Positions 1-9,374 of a stretch of DNA of 64,000 nt are shown here, in pieces (positions within the stretch are counted from its first letter, which is position 1; every line of letters starts with the position of its first letter). This DNA is from JAFAXA01 sp963777325 (lineage in GTDB: Bacteria; Pseudomonadota; Alphaproteobacteria; Acetobacterales; Acetobacteraceae): the NCBI GenBank assembly GCA_963777325.1, contig CAVZQE010000020.1, positions 124,001 to 188,000 on the forward strand, written 5' to 3'. Below the pieces are notes generated by a model. The model worked only from the letters and a program-made list of their open reading frames with translations. It ran no database searches and was not told the origin of the DNA. A program made the translations under genes and the position numbers.

Positions 1-867
<867 letters not shown>

Positions 868-877
868 CGGTCGCGCC

Positions 878-1673
878 ATGAACGGTTCTCCCGCCGCCTG
901 CATTCCGGGCTCGATCCCGCGCGCCGCGCTCGTGACCGGCGGCGGCAAACGGATCGGCCGTGCCCTCGCCCTCGCGCTCGCGGAGGCGGGCTTCGCGGTC
1001 GCCGTGCATTGTCGCGAGAGCAGCCGCGAGGCGGCGGAGGTCGCGGCGGAGATCCGCTCGCGCGGTGTCGGGTCCGATCGTGCTCGGAGCCGACCTGGAG
1101 GACGAAGCCGCCGTCTCCTGTCTGGTGCCGCGCGCGGCCGCCGCCCTGGGTCCGCTCGGCGTCCTAGTGAACAACGCCAGCCGCTTCGACCGGGACGAAT
1201 GGAACACGGCCGACCGGGCGAGCTGGGACCGTCATCTTGAGCCGAACCTGCGCGCGCCCTTCCGGCTGATCCAGGCGTTCGCCCAGGCGCTGCCAGCAGA
1301 GGCGGAGGGCGTCGTCATCAACATGCTGGACCAGCGGGTCTGGTCGCTGACGCCCCATTTTGTCTCCTATACGGTCGCCAAGGCAGGGTTGTGGGCGCTG
1401 ACGCAGAGCATGGCGCTGGCGCTCGCGCCCCGCATCAGGGTCAACGGCATCGGGCCGGGCCCGGCCTTGCCAAGCCCGCGTCAGACGGAGGAGCAGTTCG
1501 CGCGTCAGTGCGGCTCCGTCCCGCTCGGACACGGGACGAGTCCGGACGAGATCGGGCGCGCAATGGTTGCGATCCTGGCCCTGCCTTCGCTGACGGGGCA
1601 GATGCTGGCGCTGGATGGCGGGCAGCATTTACAGTGGCAATCCGGCCGCGAGCGACCCCCAGCCCCGGAATAG
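878..1673 (+). CDS. SDR oxidoreductase, pteridine-reductase-like (frameshifted)
   Basis: Short-chain dehydrogenase/reductase of about 265 residues. The cofactor motif TGGGKRIGRA near residue 20 is read from ATG 878. The rest (LGVLVNNAS, YTVAK, VNGIGPGPA, LDGGQ) is read one frame on. The switch falls at about 1066-1072, where removing one base from a G-run joins the halves cleanly, so this is probably an extra base rather than a decayed gene. In place of the catalytic Ser there is Asp in NMLDQRVW, followed by Y-x3-K. That Asp-Tyr-Lys arrangement is typical of pteridine reductases (PTR1/FolM), so the likely role is reduction of dihydropterin or dihydrofolate. Substrate is inferred. The start is 10 bases after the uvrB stop. 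Confidence 0.8.
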
Positions 1674-2012
1674 CAATCCTTTGGGCGCGCTGCTCTCGCA
1701 GCGCAGCATCGCCCGGGGCGGCCGGGCCGCCGATCGCGTAAAACTTGTCCACGCCGGAGAGGCCCATTTGCACTTGCCTGACGCAATCTTTGCGAGCAAG
1801 AGAACCGGCGCAAGAAAACCAGGAAAATCAGTATGTTATGTAATTGCTCGGGATTTGGGCAAACCCCGAAAAAGCCAGGAAAACCGCCGTTTTGACGATC
1901 CTGTGAACGCTCCGCCCACAGAGTTGTCCACAAGATCGGTGGATTTCTAAATCGCCCGTTAACCCGCTATTCACGCGCGTGCAGCAGAGGCGCTGGGATC
2001 AGGCGAACGCCG
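1674..2012. other. AT-richer intergenic region between SDR gene and uvrC
   Basis: About 340 bases with no convincing gene. The second half (about 1790-1965) is clearly less GC-rich than its surroundings. It holds DnaA-box-like nonamers: TTGTCCACA at 1924-1932 (one mismatch from TTATCCACA) and TTGTCCACG at 1745-1753. An open frame crosses the region but has no recognisable protein character. It probably holds the uvrC promoter; whether it does more is unknown. Confidence 0.5.
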
Positions 2013-3926
2013 ATGACCGAAACCGAAATACCCCCGGCCCCCAGAGGCGCCGCCGCGATCGAGCAGGCGCTCGAGACCATGCCGCTGGCCCCGGGCGTCT
2101 ATCGCATGCTCGGTGCCCGCGGCGACGCGCTCTACGTCGGCAAGGCCCGCAGCCTGCGCAAGCGCGTGACCTCCTACACTCAGACCGGCCGCTTGCCGGA
2201 ACGGCTGCGCCGGATGGTCAGCGAGACCGCCTCGATGGAGGTGGTCACGACCCATACCGAAGCCGAGGCGCTGCTGCTCGAAGCGAACCTTATCAAGCGC
2301 CTCAAGCCGCGGTTCAACATCGTCCTCCGGGACGACAAATCCTATCCCTGGCTGATGCTGACCGAGGACCACGCCTTTCCGCAAATCGTGAAGCACCGGG
2401 GAGCGCAGGTCCGAAAGGGCAGCTACTGGGGGCCGTTTGCCTCCGCCTGGGCGGTCAACCAGACCGTCACCGCCATGCAGCGCGTGTTCCTGCTGCGCTC
2501 CTGCGCCGATGCGGTGTTTGCCAACCGCTCGCGCCCCTGCCTGCTGCACCAGATCAAGCGCTGCTCCGCTCCCTGCGTCGGCCGCATCTCGGAAGAGGAC
2601 TACGCCCATCTGGTCGCGCAGGCGAAGGGGTTCCTTGCCGGACGCGGCGCGAGCGTGCAGCGCGAGCTCGCGGCCGAGATGGAGGCGGCGGCGGGCGCGC
2701 TCGCCTTTGAGACGGCGGCGGCGGTGCGGGACCGCATCCGGGCGCTCACCTTCGTGCAGGGCAGCGGCGTCATGAACCCGGCCAGCCTGCAGGATGCCGA
2801 CGTGATCGCCGCGTGGCAGATCGCCGGCCAGACCTGCGTACAGGTGTTCTTCGTGCGCGGCGGCCGCAACAACGGCAACCGCGCCTTTTTCCCGGCGCAT
2901 GCCAGGACGGAGGAGACGGCCGAGGTGCTCGGGGCCTTCGTCGCCCAGTTCTACGACGACAAGCCGCCGCCGCCGCTGGTCGCGCTCAATCAGGCGGTGC
3001 CGGAAATCGCGCTGGTCGCGGAAGCGCTGTCGCTCAAGGCCGGCCGCAAGGTTGAGGTCGTCGTGCCGCAGCGGGGCGAGAAGCGCGCCGTGGTCGAGCA
3101 CGCCGAGACCAATGCGCGGGAGGCGCTCGAACGCCGCCTCGCCGAATCGGCGGGCCAGGCCAAGCTGCTGGAGGCAACGGGCGAGCTGTTCGGCCTCTCC
3201 GGCGCGCCCGAGCGCATCGAGGTGTACGACAACAGCCACATCATGGGGACCAACCCCTACGGGGTTATGATCGTCTCCGGCCCGCAGGGCTTCACGAAGG
3301 AGGCGTACCGCAAGTTCGGCATTCGCGGGGCGATCACGCCGGGCGACGATTTCGGCATGATGCGCGAGGTGCTGGAGCGCCGGTTCGGGCGCGCGCTCAA
3401 GGAGCAGGCGGCGTTGAAGGAACAGGCCGCCGGCGAGACCCCCTCGCCCGGCACGGCGTGGCCCGACCTCGTGCTGATCGACGGCGGCGCGGGCCAGCTG
3501 TCGGCGGCGCGGGCCGTGCTGCAGGATCTCGGGGTGACGGACGTGCCGCTGGTCGCCATCGCCAAGGGACCGGACCGGGATGCCGGGCGCGAGTGGTTCC
3601 ACATGGACGGGCGGCCGCCCTTCCAGCTGCCGCCGCGCGACCCCGTGCTGTATTTCCTGCAGCGGCTGCGCGACGAGGCGCACCGGTTCGCGATCGCCGC
3701 CCACCGCACCGGCCGGTCCAAGGCGCTGGTGCGAAGCGAGCTCGACGAGGTGGAGGGGATCGGCGCCGCCCGCAAGCGCGCGCTGCTCAACCATTTCGGC
3801 TCGGCGCGCGGCGTGCGGCAGGCGGGACTGGCCGATCTCGAGGCAGCGCCGGGCATCAGCCGCGAGACCGCCCGCCGCGTCTACGCGCACTTCCATCCGG
3901 GCGTGCGCGTCGAGGGCCTGTCGTGA
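2013..3926 (+). CDS. uvrC: UvrABC excision nuclease subunit C
   Basis: UvrC makes both incisions flanking a DNA lesion after UvrB binding. At 637 residues it is the normal length. The N-terminal GIY-YIG nuclease domain shows G28-V-Y30 and Y41-V-G43, followed by GKARSLRKRV. The Cys-containing region SCADAVFANRSRPCLLHQ lies near 165-182, and a UVR motif follows at about 210-245. The RNase H-like 5' nuclease half contains EVYDNSHIMG and LVLIDGGAGQLSAA. A helix-hairpin-helix pair (VEGIGAARKRALLNHFG, then LEAAPGISRETA) closes the protein. A short internal duplication (LKEQAALKEQAAGE) near residue 470 looks like a harmless linker. pgsA begins 47 bases downstream. Confidence 0.98.
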   Translation: MTETEIPPAPRGAAAIEQALETMPLAPGVYRMLGARGDALYVGKARSLRKRVTSYTQTGRLPERLRRMVSETASMEVVTTHTEAEALLLEANLIKRLKPRFNIVLRDDKSYPWLMLTEDHAFPQIVKHRGAQVRKGSYWGPFASAWAVNQTVTAMQRVFLLRSCADAVFANRSRPCLLHQIKRCSAPCVGRISEEDYAHLVAQAKGFLAGRGASVQRELAAEMEAAAGALAFETAAAVRDRIRALTFVQGSGVMNPASLQDADVIAAWQIAGQTCVQVFFVRGGRNNGNRAFFPAHARTEETAEVLGAFVAQFYDDKPPPPLVALNQAVPEIALVAEALSLKAGRKVEVVVPQRGEKRAVVEHAETNAREALERRLAESAGQAKLLEATGELFGLSGAPERIEVYDNSHIMGTNPYGVMIVSGPQGFTKEAYRKFGIRGAITPGDDFGMMREVLERRFGRALKEQAALKEQAAGETPSPGTAWPDLVLIDGGAGQLSAARAVLQDLGVTDVPLVAIAKGPDRDAGREWFHMDGRPPFQLPPRDPVLYFLQRLRDEAHRFAIAAHRTGRSKALVRSELDEVEGIGAARKRALLNHFGSARGVRQAGLADLEAAPGISRETARRVYAHFHPGVRVEGLS

Positions 3927-3973
3927 TGCCCGCGCTGGCCGTTTGGCGCATGCCGGACTAGGGTCCGATTGCC

Positions 3974-4582
3974 ATGCCGACCGACCTGCCCAACGTCCTG
4001 ACGCTATCACGGATCGCCGCGATCCCGTTGCTGGTCGCGCTCGCGGCGGTGCGGGCGGCGCCGGCCGACCTCGCGGCCTGCGTCGTGTTCAGCGTCGCCG
4101 CAATCACGGATTACTACGACGGCAAGCTCGCCCGCACGCGCCGGCAGACTTCCGATTTCGGACGCATGCTGGACCCGATCGCCGACAAGCTGCTCGTGGG
4201 CGCGGCGCTGATGATGCTCGCGGGCGAGCAACGGCTGTCCTATTGGGGCCTGTTTCCGGCGATCGTGATCCTGCTCCGGGAAATCCTGGTCAGCGGGCTG
4301 CGCGAGTATCTGGCTGGAATCCGGGTCGGGCTGCCGGTCACCCCGCTCGCGAAATGGAAAACGGGCTTTCAGATGGGCGCGCTCGGGACGTTGCTCGCGG
4401 GGGACAGCACGGCCGCATTCCTACGCATCCCGTTTCTGCCAGTGACCGCGATCGGCGAGAGCATGTTATGGGTTGCGGCGGTGCTGACGCTGATGACGGG
4501 GTGGGATTATCTGATGGCGGGATTGCGTCACGCGTCCGGTCCGCAGTCGCCCTCCCGGGACGCCATCCCGCCGCACGCTTGA
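3974..4582 (+). CDS. pgsA: CDP-diacylglycerol--glycerol-3-phosphate 3-phosphatidyltransferase
   Basis: Membrane enzyme that makes phosphatidylglycerol phosphate, the first committed step to phosphatidylglycerol and cardiolipin. The 202-residue protein carries the complete CDP-alcohol phosphotransferase signature: D49-G50, A53-R54, G63, D67 and D71 (DGKLAR then GRMLDPIADK). Several hydrophobic segments suit an inner-membrane protein. The uvrC-pgsA-moaD-moaE order is common in Alphaproteobacteria, which supports the assignment over other CDP-alcohol transferases. A lipoprotein gene has slipped in before moaD here. Confidence 0.95.
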   Translation: MPTDLPNVLTLSRIAAIPLLVALAAVRAAPADLAACVVFSVAAITDYYDGKLARTRRQTSDFGRMLDPIADKLLVGAALMMLAGEQRLSYWGLFPAIVILLREILVSGLREYLAGIRVGLPVTPLAKWKTGFQMGALGTLLAGDSTAAFLRIPFLPVTAIGESMLWVAAVLTLMTGWDYLMAGLRHASGPQSPSRDAIPPHA

Positions 4583-4669
4583 GAACCTGCCTGACGTGAG
4601 CCTCCTGCGCCAACCCGCCACAATCCCCCCCGCCGGACGGCGCGTCTCCGTCCAACCGGAGCTTCCCTG

Positions 4670-5260
4670 ATGCGGCGCCTTGCCCTGCTCGGTCTTGCTC
4701 TCGCGCTGTCCGGATGTTCCGGATTCGGCGAGTTTCTGGGCGACACGGTCTCGTTTGGGACCAACCCGAACGAGCCGCTCGGCAATAGCGAGAACATGCG
4801 GCGGGTGAGCGGTCTCGATACCACGACGGAGCCCCTGGCGACGGAACCCGGCAATATCTGGCCCAACGTCATGGCCCCCACTCCGACGCTCGAGGATCTG
4901 GAAAAGCAGGGCAACGCGGCTACGCCCGCCCCCGCCCCGAACACGTCGCCCTACCCGCCCAGCCATCGGCAGCCGCGTCCGGGCAGCTCGACCCCGCCCG
5001 GATCGAACCAGCCGGCGCTGCCGCCGGAGCTGCAAATTCCGCCCCAGCCGCCGCCTCCCGTCTCGGCGGTCCCGCCCGCTGCAAGGCCCGGGCGCACGGT
5101 GCAGACGCGGACCGGCCCGGGCGTGACGACGGGCGGCACCAACGCCTACCAGACGCTGACCACGCCCAATGGCACCGCGATCGTGGTTCCGAACGGCAAC
5201 GGCACGAGCACCGTTATCCGGCCAGACGGGTCGGTCGAAACAATCCCCTCTCCGCGCTGA
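4670..5260 (+). CDS. putative lipoprotein, proline-rich, unknown function
   Basis: A 196-residue protein with a lipoprotein signal: charged start MRRLALLGLALAL followed by the lipobox LSGC, placing the lipidated Cys at residue 17. The mature part has a conserved-looking head (FGEFLGDTVSFGTNPNEP), a long Pro/Ala/Gln-rich low-complexity middle at about 85-145, and a Thr/Gly-rich tail. No enzymatic motif is visible. It is probably anchored in the outer or inner membrane facing the periplasm. The sequence looks typical of hypothetical lipoproteins in Acetobacteraceae-like genomes, but no function is assigned. Confidence 0.75.
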   Translation: MRRLALLGLALALSGCSGFGEFLGDTVSFGTNPNEPLGNSENMRRVSGLDTTTEPLATEPGNIWPNVMAPTPTLEDLEKQGNAATPAPAPNTSPYPPSHRQPRPGSSTPPGSNQPALPPELQIPPQPPPPVSAVPPAARPGRTVQTRTGPGVTTGGTNAYQTLTTPNGTAIVVPNGNGTSTVIRPDGSVETIPSPR

Positions 5261-5264
5261 CCGC

Positions 5265-5535
5265 ATGGACACGTCGACGCCGGTCACAGATCCTCTACTT
5301 CGCCTGGCTGCGCGAGCGGGTCGGGCTGGCCGAGGAGACGGTGCAACCGCCCGCCGAGGTGCGGACCGTCGCCGACCTGATCGCCTGGCTGCGGCCGCGC
5401 TCGCCCGGTCACGAGGCGGCGTTCGAGACCGCGCGCGTGATCCGGTGCGCGGTCAACCAGGAGTTCGCGGACCCCTCCGCGCCCGTGCGGCCGGGGGACG
5501 AGGTCGCGTTCTTCCCGCCCGTGACCGGCGGCTGA
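5265..5535 (+). CDS. moaD: molybdopterin synthase small subunit MoaD (apparent frameshift at start)
   Basis: MoaD is the ubiquitin-fold sulfur carrier of molybdopterin synthase; its C-terminal Gly-Gly becomes a thiocarboxylate. The body is clear: ILYFAWLRERVGL at the start and PGDEVAFFPPVTGG at the end, with the diagnostic terminal GG. The frame of the body has no ATG, GTG or TTG near its start. ATG 5265 (MDTSTP...) lies in the adjacent frame, and removing one base near 5283 joins the two into a protein of about 89 residues, the normal size. I therefore treat 5265 as the start and the shift as a probable extra base. moaE follows after two bases, so the pair is probably co-translated. Confidence 0.85.
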
Positions 5536-5537
5536 CC

Positions 5538-5999
5538 GTGGCGACGGTGCGCGTCCAGTCCGAGCCGTTCGACGCCGGCGCCGAGATGGCGGCGCTGACG
5601 CAAGGCCGCGCCGATATCGGCGGCATCGGCTGCTTCGTCGGCTGCGTGCGCGCCGACGCCGCGCCCGGAACGCCCGGAACGACCGCCCTCGTGCTCGAGG
5701 ACTACCCGGCGATGACGCGGCGCGCGATGGAGCGGATCGCGGCGGAAGCGGAGCGGCGCTGGTCGCTGCTCGGCTGCACGGTCGTCCACCGCGTCGGCAC
5801 GCTCGCGCCCGGCGCGCCGATCGTGCTGGTGATCGCCGCCGCCGCCCACCGGCAGGCGGCGCTGGACGCGACGGCGTTCCTCATCGACTGGCTGAAGACC
5901 CGCGCGCCGTTCTGGAAGAAGGAACGCCTCGCCGACGGCACGGAGCAATGGGTCGAGGCGCGCGAGACCGACGACGAAGCGGCCGCACGCTGGGCCTGA
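5538..5999 (+). CDS. moaE: molybdopterin synthase catalytic subunit MoaE
   Basis: MoaE pairs with MoaD to convert cyclic pyranopterin monophosphate into molybdopterin, needed for the molybdenum cofactor. A GTG start at 5538, two bases after the moaD stop, gives 153 residues, a normal length. The family motifs are present: GAIGCF-like GGIGCFVGCVR, HRVGTLAPG, and the lysine-bearing active-site stretch PFWKKERLADG near the C-terminus. It is the second gene of the moaDE pair. Molybdenum cofactor would be needed by the xanthine dehydrogenase whose start lies at 13.3 kb. Confidence 0.96.
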   Translation: MATVRVQSEPFDAGAEMAALTQGRADIGGIGCFVGCVRADAAPGTPGTTALVLEDYPAMTRRAMERIAAEAERRWSLLGCTVVHRVGTLAPGAPIVLVIAAAAHRQAALDATAFLIDWLKTRAPFWKKERLADGTEQWVEARETDDEAAARWA

Positions 6000-6003
6000 A
6001 GGC

Positions 6004-6603
6004 TCATCCCGATTCGAGCATCTTCTCCAGCCGCAGCCGCGTGATGGCGTAGACGTTCTGCAGATCGTTGGCGTATTCGGTCTGAGTGTCGTTCAGCAGG
6101 CGGCGCTTGAAGTCGAAGAAGATGCCCTCCTTCGTGTGCATGCGCACCGCGATGATGAACGGGAAGCCGAATTTTCTTTTGTAGGCCGCGTTATAATCGC
6201 TGATCTGCGTCATCTCGGCTTTGGAGAGCGCATTCAGCCCGGCGCTCGCCTGCTCCGAGACCGAGGACGCGGTCATCGCGCCTGCCTGCGCCTCCTTGCC
6301 GGCCAGGTCGGGATGGCTCTGCAGAAGCGCGAGCTGGTTCGGCAACGGCGCGTATTTCACGACTTCCACCATGGCTGCGTGCATCGCATCGACGCTGCCG
6401 AACGGCTTCTTGTCCCAGGCCTTCTCGGCGACCCAGGGCGACTTCTCGAAAACGCCGCCGAACTTCTGCACGAAGGCCGCGCGGTCCATGCTGTTGATCG
6501 CGTTCATGTCCGGCTCGGCCGCCAGCGCGACGGCGCTGATCGAGAGACTGAACAGAAGGCTGGCAAGCAAAGCCAAGGCTGGGTTTGCAGAACGATTGAT
6601 CAT
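6004..6603 (-). CDS. OHCU decarboxylase-like protein with signal peptide
   Basis: A 199-residue member of the 2-oxo-4-hydroxy-4-carboxy-5-ureidoimidazoline decarboxylase family, which completes the route from urate to S-allantoin. The family's catalytic His is visible in SHPDLAG (about H97), and the conserved core FGFPFIIAVR is near residue 150. Unusually, the protein begins with a signal-peptide-like segment (MINRSANPALALL, then SLSISAVALAAE), which predicts export to the periplasm, whereas most family members are cytoplasmic. It is the last gene of a minus-strand block after an NCS1 permease and a hydroxyisourate hydrolase remnant, both fitting purine breakdown. Export is inferred from the N-terminus only. 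Confidence 0.85.
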   Translation of the reverse strand: MINRSANPALALLASLLFSLSISAVALAAEPDMNAINSMDRAAFVQKFGGVFEKSPWVAEKAWDKKPFGSVDAMHAAMVEVVKYAPLPNQLALLQSHPDLAGKEAQAGAMTASSVSEQASAGLNALSKAEMTQISDYNAAYKRKFGFPFIIAVRMHTKEGIFFDFKRRLLNDTQTEYANDLQNVYAITRLRLEKMLESG

Positions 6604-6647
6604 CCGGTTCCCCCTGCGTTGAATTCGATCCGTGTGCGTCAGCAGCC

Positions 6648-6744
6648 TCAACTGCCGCGATAGGTGGCATAGAACCAGGGCGAGGCCAGCAGCGGCACAT
6701 GGTAGTGCGAAGCCGTGTCGGCGATACCGATTCCTCGGCACCAT
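6648..6744 (-). pseudogene. 5-hydroxyisourate hydrolase remnant (internal deletion)
   Basis: Reading the minus strand to the stop at 6648 gives IADTASHYHVPLLASPWFYA then TYRGS. This is the unmistakable C-terminus of 5-hydroxyisourate hydrolase (transthyretin-like), including the diagnostic terminal YRGS. Only about 27 residues remain out of a usual 110-140. An ATG at 6744 preceded by a strong Shine-Dalgarno sequence (GGGAGGACAAG) looks like the original start, but it is out of frame with the tail. The simplest reading is an internal deletion of roughly 300 bases, either real or from assembly. Position between the permease and the OHCU decarboxylase matches a urate catabolic operon. Confidence 0.8.
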
Positions 6745-6761
6745 CTTGTCCTCCCTGGAGA

Positions 6762-8237
6762 CTACTCGCCCGCGCTCAGAGCCGCCGGCGCGGCTGCTTC
6801 GCCCGACAGGGCGCGATAGACCAACGCGCCAGCGGCCGCGCCAATCAGCCAGCCCCAGTCGCCGACGTTGATCGCCGAGCCGTAGGCGCCCAGCAGCGCC
6901 AAGCCGATCGAGATGAAGGCCGAGATCGCGAGCGCGATGACCGCCGTGCGGTTCCATCCTCCGGCGTAGTGATACGCGCCATCCGGCGACAAGGTGTAAA
7001 GCTCCTCGACGACAACGTGCTGCCGGCGCACCCAGAAATAGTCGGAGATGATGATGCCGAACATCGGCCCGAGCGCCGCGCCGAAAATGCTGACGAACAG
7101 CGTCACCGCTTGCGGGCTCGAGACGAACAGCCACGGGCAGACCAGAACCGACAAGATCGAGGTGATCAGGCCGCCGAGGCGGAAATCGATCTTCTCCGGG
7201 TAGAGATTGGCGATGTCGTAGGCGGGAGAGACGAAGTTGGCGACGATGTTGATGCCCATCGTCGCCACGATGAAGGTGAGCGAGCCGACGATGACGACCA
7301 GCGGATTGCCGATCTTCTCGACGATGAGCACCGGGTCCATGATCGCTTCCCCGAACACCTTCAGCGTGCCGGCCGTCACGATCACCGTGATAATCGAGAA
7401 CACAAGGAAATTGACGGGCAGGCCGAGGAAGTTGCCCTGTCGCATCGCCCTGTCGCTCGTGCCGAAGCGCGCGAAATCTCCGAAGTTCAGCAGCAGCGCC
7501 GCGAAATAGGCGATGATCAGCATCGCCGCGTTCGCCATGAGTCCGAGCGTCGCTCCGCCCGTAAGCGGCGCCTTGGCCAGCTGCAGCGACAGGCTGGAGA
7601 AGCCGGTCTGCCACAGCATCCAGGCCGCCAGCACGAACATCACGAGATAGACGACCGGCCCGCAGAAATCGATGAACTTGCGGATCGTCTCCATGCCGCT
7701 CAGGAAGATCACGAGCTGGAAGAACCACATGAACAGGAAGCTGAACCACGCGAGCGGGGACAGGCCGAACACTCCCCCGTGCGCCCAGGCGGCGGCTGAC
7801 GGCGCCACCGTCACGATCAGCACCTGCACCGCCTTGGACGCGAAATAGGTCTGCACCCCGTACCAGACGATGCCGACGACGCCGCGCACGACGGCGGCGA
7901 GATTGGCGCCCATGACGCCGAAGCTGATGCGCGCGACCACCGGATACGGAATGCCGTAGCGCAGCGACGGCCGGCCGATCAGGTTCATCAGGAAATAGAC
8001 CGCCAGAATGCCGGCGATCATCGAGATCAGCACCTGCCATCCATTGAGCCCGAGGAAAAACAGGCTGGCGGCGAAGGTGTAGCCGCCGACGGAGTGGACG
8101 TCCGACATCCACATCGCGAACAGGCTGAACACGCCCCAGGTGCGGCCCTCCGGCGCGGTCGGCGCGAGATCGTGATTGTAGAGCTTCGGGTCGGCGCCCG
8201 GCACCGGAAGCGTCATGATCGAGGCGTTATGCGTCAT
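6762..8237 (-). CDS. NCS1-family nucleobase/allantoin permease
   Basis: A 491-residue polytopic membrane protein of the nucleobase:cation symporter-1 family (uracil, cytosine, allantoin and hydantoin carriers). Features seen are an N-terminal LYNHDLAPT...WGVFSLFAMWMSD-type entry, about twelve hydrophobic segments, LNFGDFARFG in the middle and ANFVSPAYDIANL later. ATG 8237 is chosen over the in-frame GTG at 8246 because AGGAG sits about eight bases before the ATG. Its place between a nucleoside-type ABC transporter and urate breakdown genes suggests uptake of a purine-derived base, urate or allantoin. Exact substrate is inferred. Confidence 0.92.
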   Translation of the reverse strand: MTHNASIMTLPVPGADPKLYNHDLAPTAPEGRTWGVFSLFAMWMSDVHSVGGYTFAASLFFLGLNGWQVLISMIAGILAVYFLMNLIGRPSLRYGIPYPVVARISFGVMGANLAAVVRGVVGIVWYGVQTYFASKAVQVLIVTVAPSAAAWAHGGVFGLSPLAWFSFLFMWFFQLVIFLSGMETIRKFIDFCGPVVYLVMFVLAAWMLWQTGFSSLSLQLAKAPLTGGATLGLMANAAMLIIAYFAALLLNFGDFARFGTSDRAMRQGNFLGLPVNFLVFSIITVIVTAGTLKVFGEAIMDPVLIVEKIGNPLVVIVGSLTFIVATMGINIVANFVSPAYDIANLYPEKIDFRLGGLITSILSVLVCPWLFVSSPQAVTLFVSIFGAALGPMFGIIISDYFWVRRQHVVVEELYTLSPDGAYHYAGGWNRTAVIALAISAFISIGLALLGAYGSAINVGDWGWLIGAAAGALVYRALSGEAAAPAALSAGE

Positions 8238-8274
8238 CGGCGACACTCCTGAGCCCAGGGGCGCTTGAACGCAA

Positions 8275-9348
8275 TCAGGCCTGCACGCCCTCGACGTACC
8301 AGTTCATCTTGAGCAGCTCATCGTCCGACACATTGCTTCCGGGAGCAACCTTCACCTCGCCCTTCTGAGTCTTGATCGGCCCGCCGAACGGTTGCAGCTT
8401 GCCCGCGATGATGCCCTGCTTGGCGGCGTCCGCGGCGTTGCGGGCCTCTTCCGTCATCGACTGTCCCCAGGGCGCGAGCACGACCATGCCCTCCTTCATG
8501 CCCCACCAGATGTTGTCCGTCTTCCACGTCCCGGCGATCGCCTTGCGCGTGCGATCAATGTAGTACGGCGCCCAATTGTCGACGATGGAAGTCAGCGTCG
8601 CCTTCGGGCCGAACCGGCTCATGTCAGAGGACTGGCCGAACGCGTACACGCCGCGCGCCTCGGCCGTCTGCACGACGGCGGGGCTGTCGGTGTGCTGCGC
8701 CAGGATGTCCGCGCCCTGATCGATCAGCGACTTCGCGGCGTCCGACTCCTTGCCGGGATCGAACCAGGTGCTCACCCAGACCACCTTCGTCTGGAAGTTC
8801 GGGTTGACCTTGCGGGCGGCGAGCGTGAAGGCGTTGATCCCCATGACCACTTCGGGGATCGGGAACGAGGCGACGTAACCAACGACGCCTTTCTTCGACA
8901 TATGCCCGGCGATCGTGCCGCACACGGTGCGGCCCTCGTAGAAGCGGGCGTTGTACTCGGCCATGTTCGGCAACGTCTTGTAGCCGGTCGCCTGCTCGAA
9001 CTTGACGTTCGGATTCTGTTTCGCCACGCGCTCGGTCGGGTTCATGAATCCGAACGAGGTCGTGTAGATGAGCTTGTTGCCGGCGCTGACGAGCTGGCGG
9101 ACGACGCGCTCGGTGTCCGGCCCCTCCGCGACGTTCTCCACGTATTGCGTGCTGACGGCGTCCTCCAGCGCCTGCTGCAAGGCAAGGCGGGCCTGGTCGT
9201 GCTGATAGGTCCAGCCGAGATCGCCGATCGGGCCGAGATAGACGAACCCGACCTTATACGGATCGGCCGCGCGCGCCGCCCGTCCTCGGGCGAGACCGGC
9301 GCCAGCCGACGCGGCGGCGGAGAGCAGGAGAGAGCGGCGCTTCAACAT
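8275..9348 (-). CDS. BMP-family ABC transporter substrate-binding protein
   Basis: A 357-residue periplasmic binding protein of the basic membrane protein (BMP/PnrA-like) family, which in bacteria usually binds nucleosides. An N-terminal signal (MLKRRSLLLSAAASAGAG...ARAAD) is followed by KVGFVYLGPIGDLGWTYQHD and later GVVGYVASFPIPEVVMGINA, both typical of the family. It is the last member of the ATPase-permease-permease-binding protein set and is followed by the NCS1 permease. This context points to purine nucleoside or base import. Ligand not directly shown. Confidence 0.93.
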   Translation of the reverse strand: MLKRRSLLLSAAASAGAGLARGRAARAADPYKVGFVYLGPIGDLGWTYQHDQARLALQQALEDAVSTQYVENVAEGPDTERVVRQLVSAGNKLIYTTSFGFMNPTERVAKQNPNVKFEQATGYKTLPNMAEYNARFYEGRTVCGTIAGHMSKKGVVGYVASFPIPEVVMGINAFTLAARKVNPNFQTKVVWVSTWFDPGKESDAAKSLIDQGADILAQHTDSPAVVQTAEARGVYAFGQSSDMSRFGPKATLTSIVDNWAPYYIDRTRKAIAGTWKTDNIWWGMKEGMVVLAPWGQSMTEEARNAADAAKQGIIAGKLQPFGGPIKTQKGEVKVAPGSNVSDDELLKMNWYVEGVQA

Positions 9349-9374
9349 GGTCGGGATTCCTCGTTTGCAGCGGA

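Noticed and set aside
1615..1950. A 111-codon frame between the SDR gene and uvrC
   Set aside because: It starts inside the SDR gene, has no family motif and no ribosome-binding site, and its composition looks non-coding.
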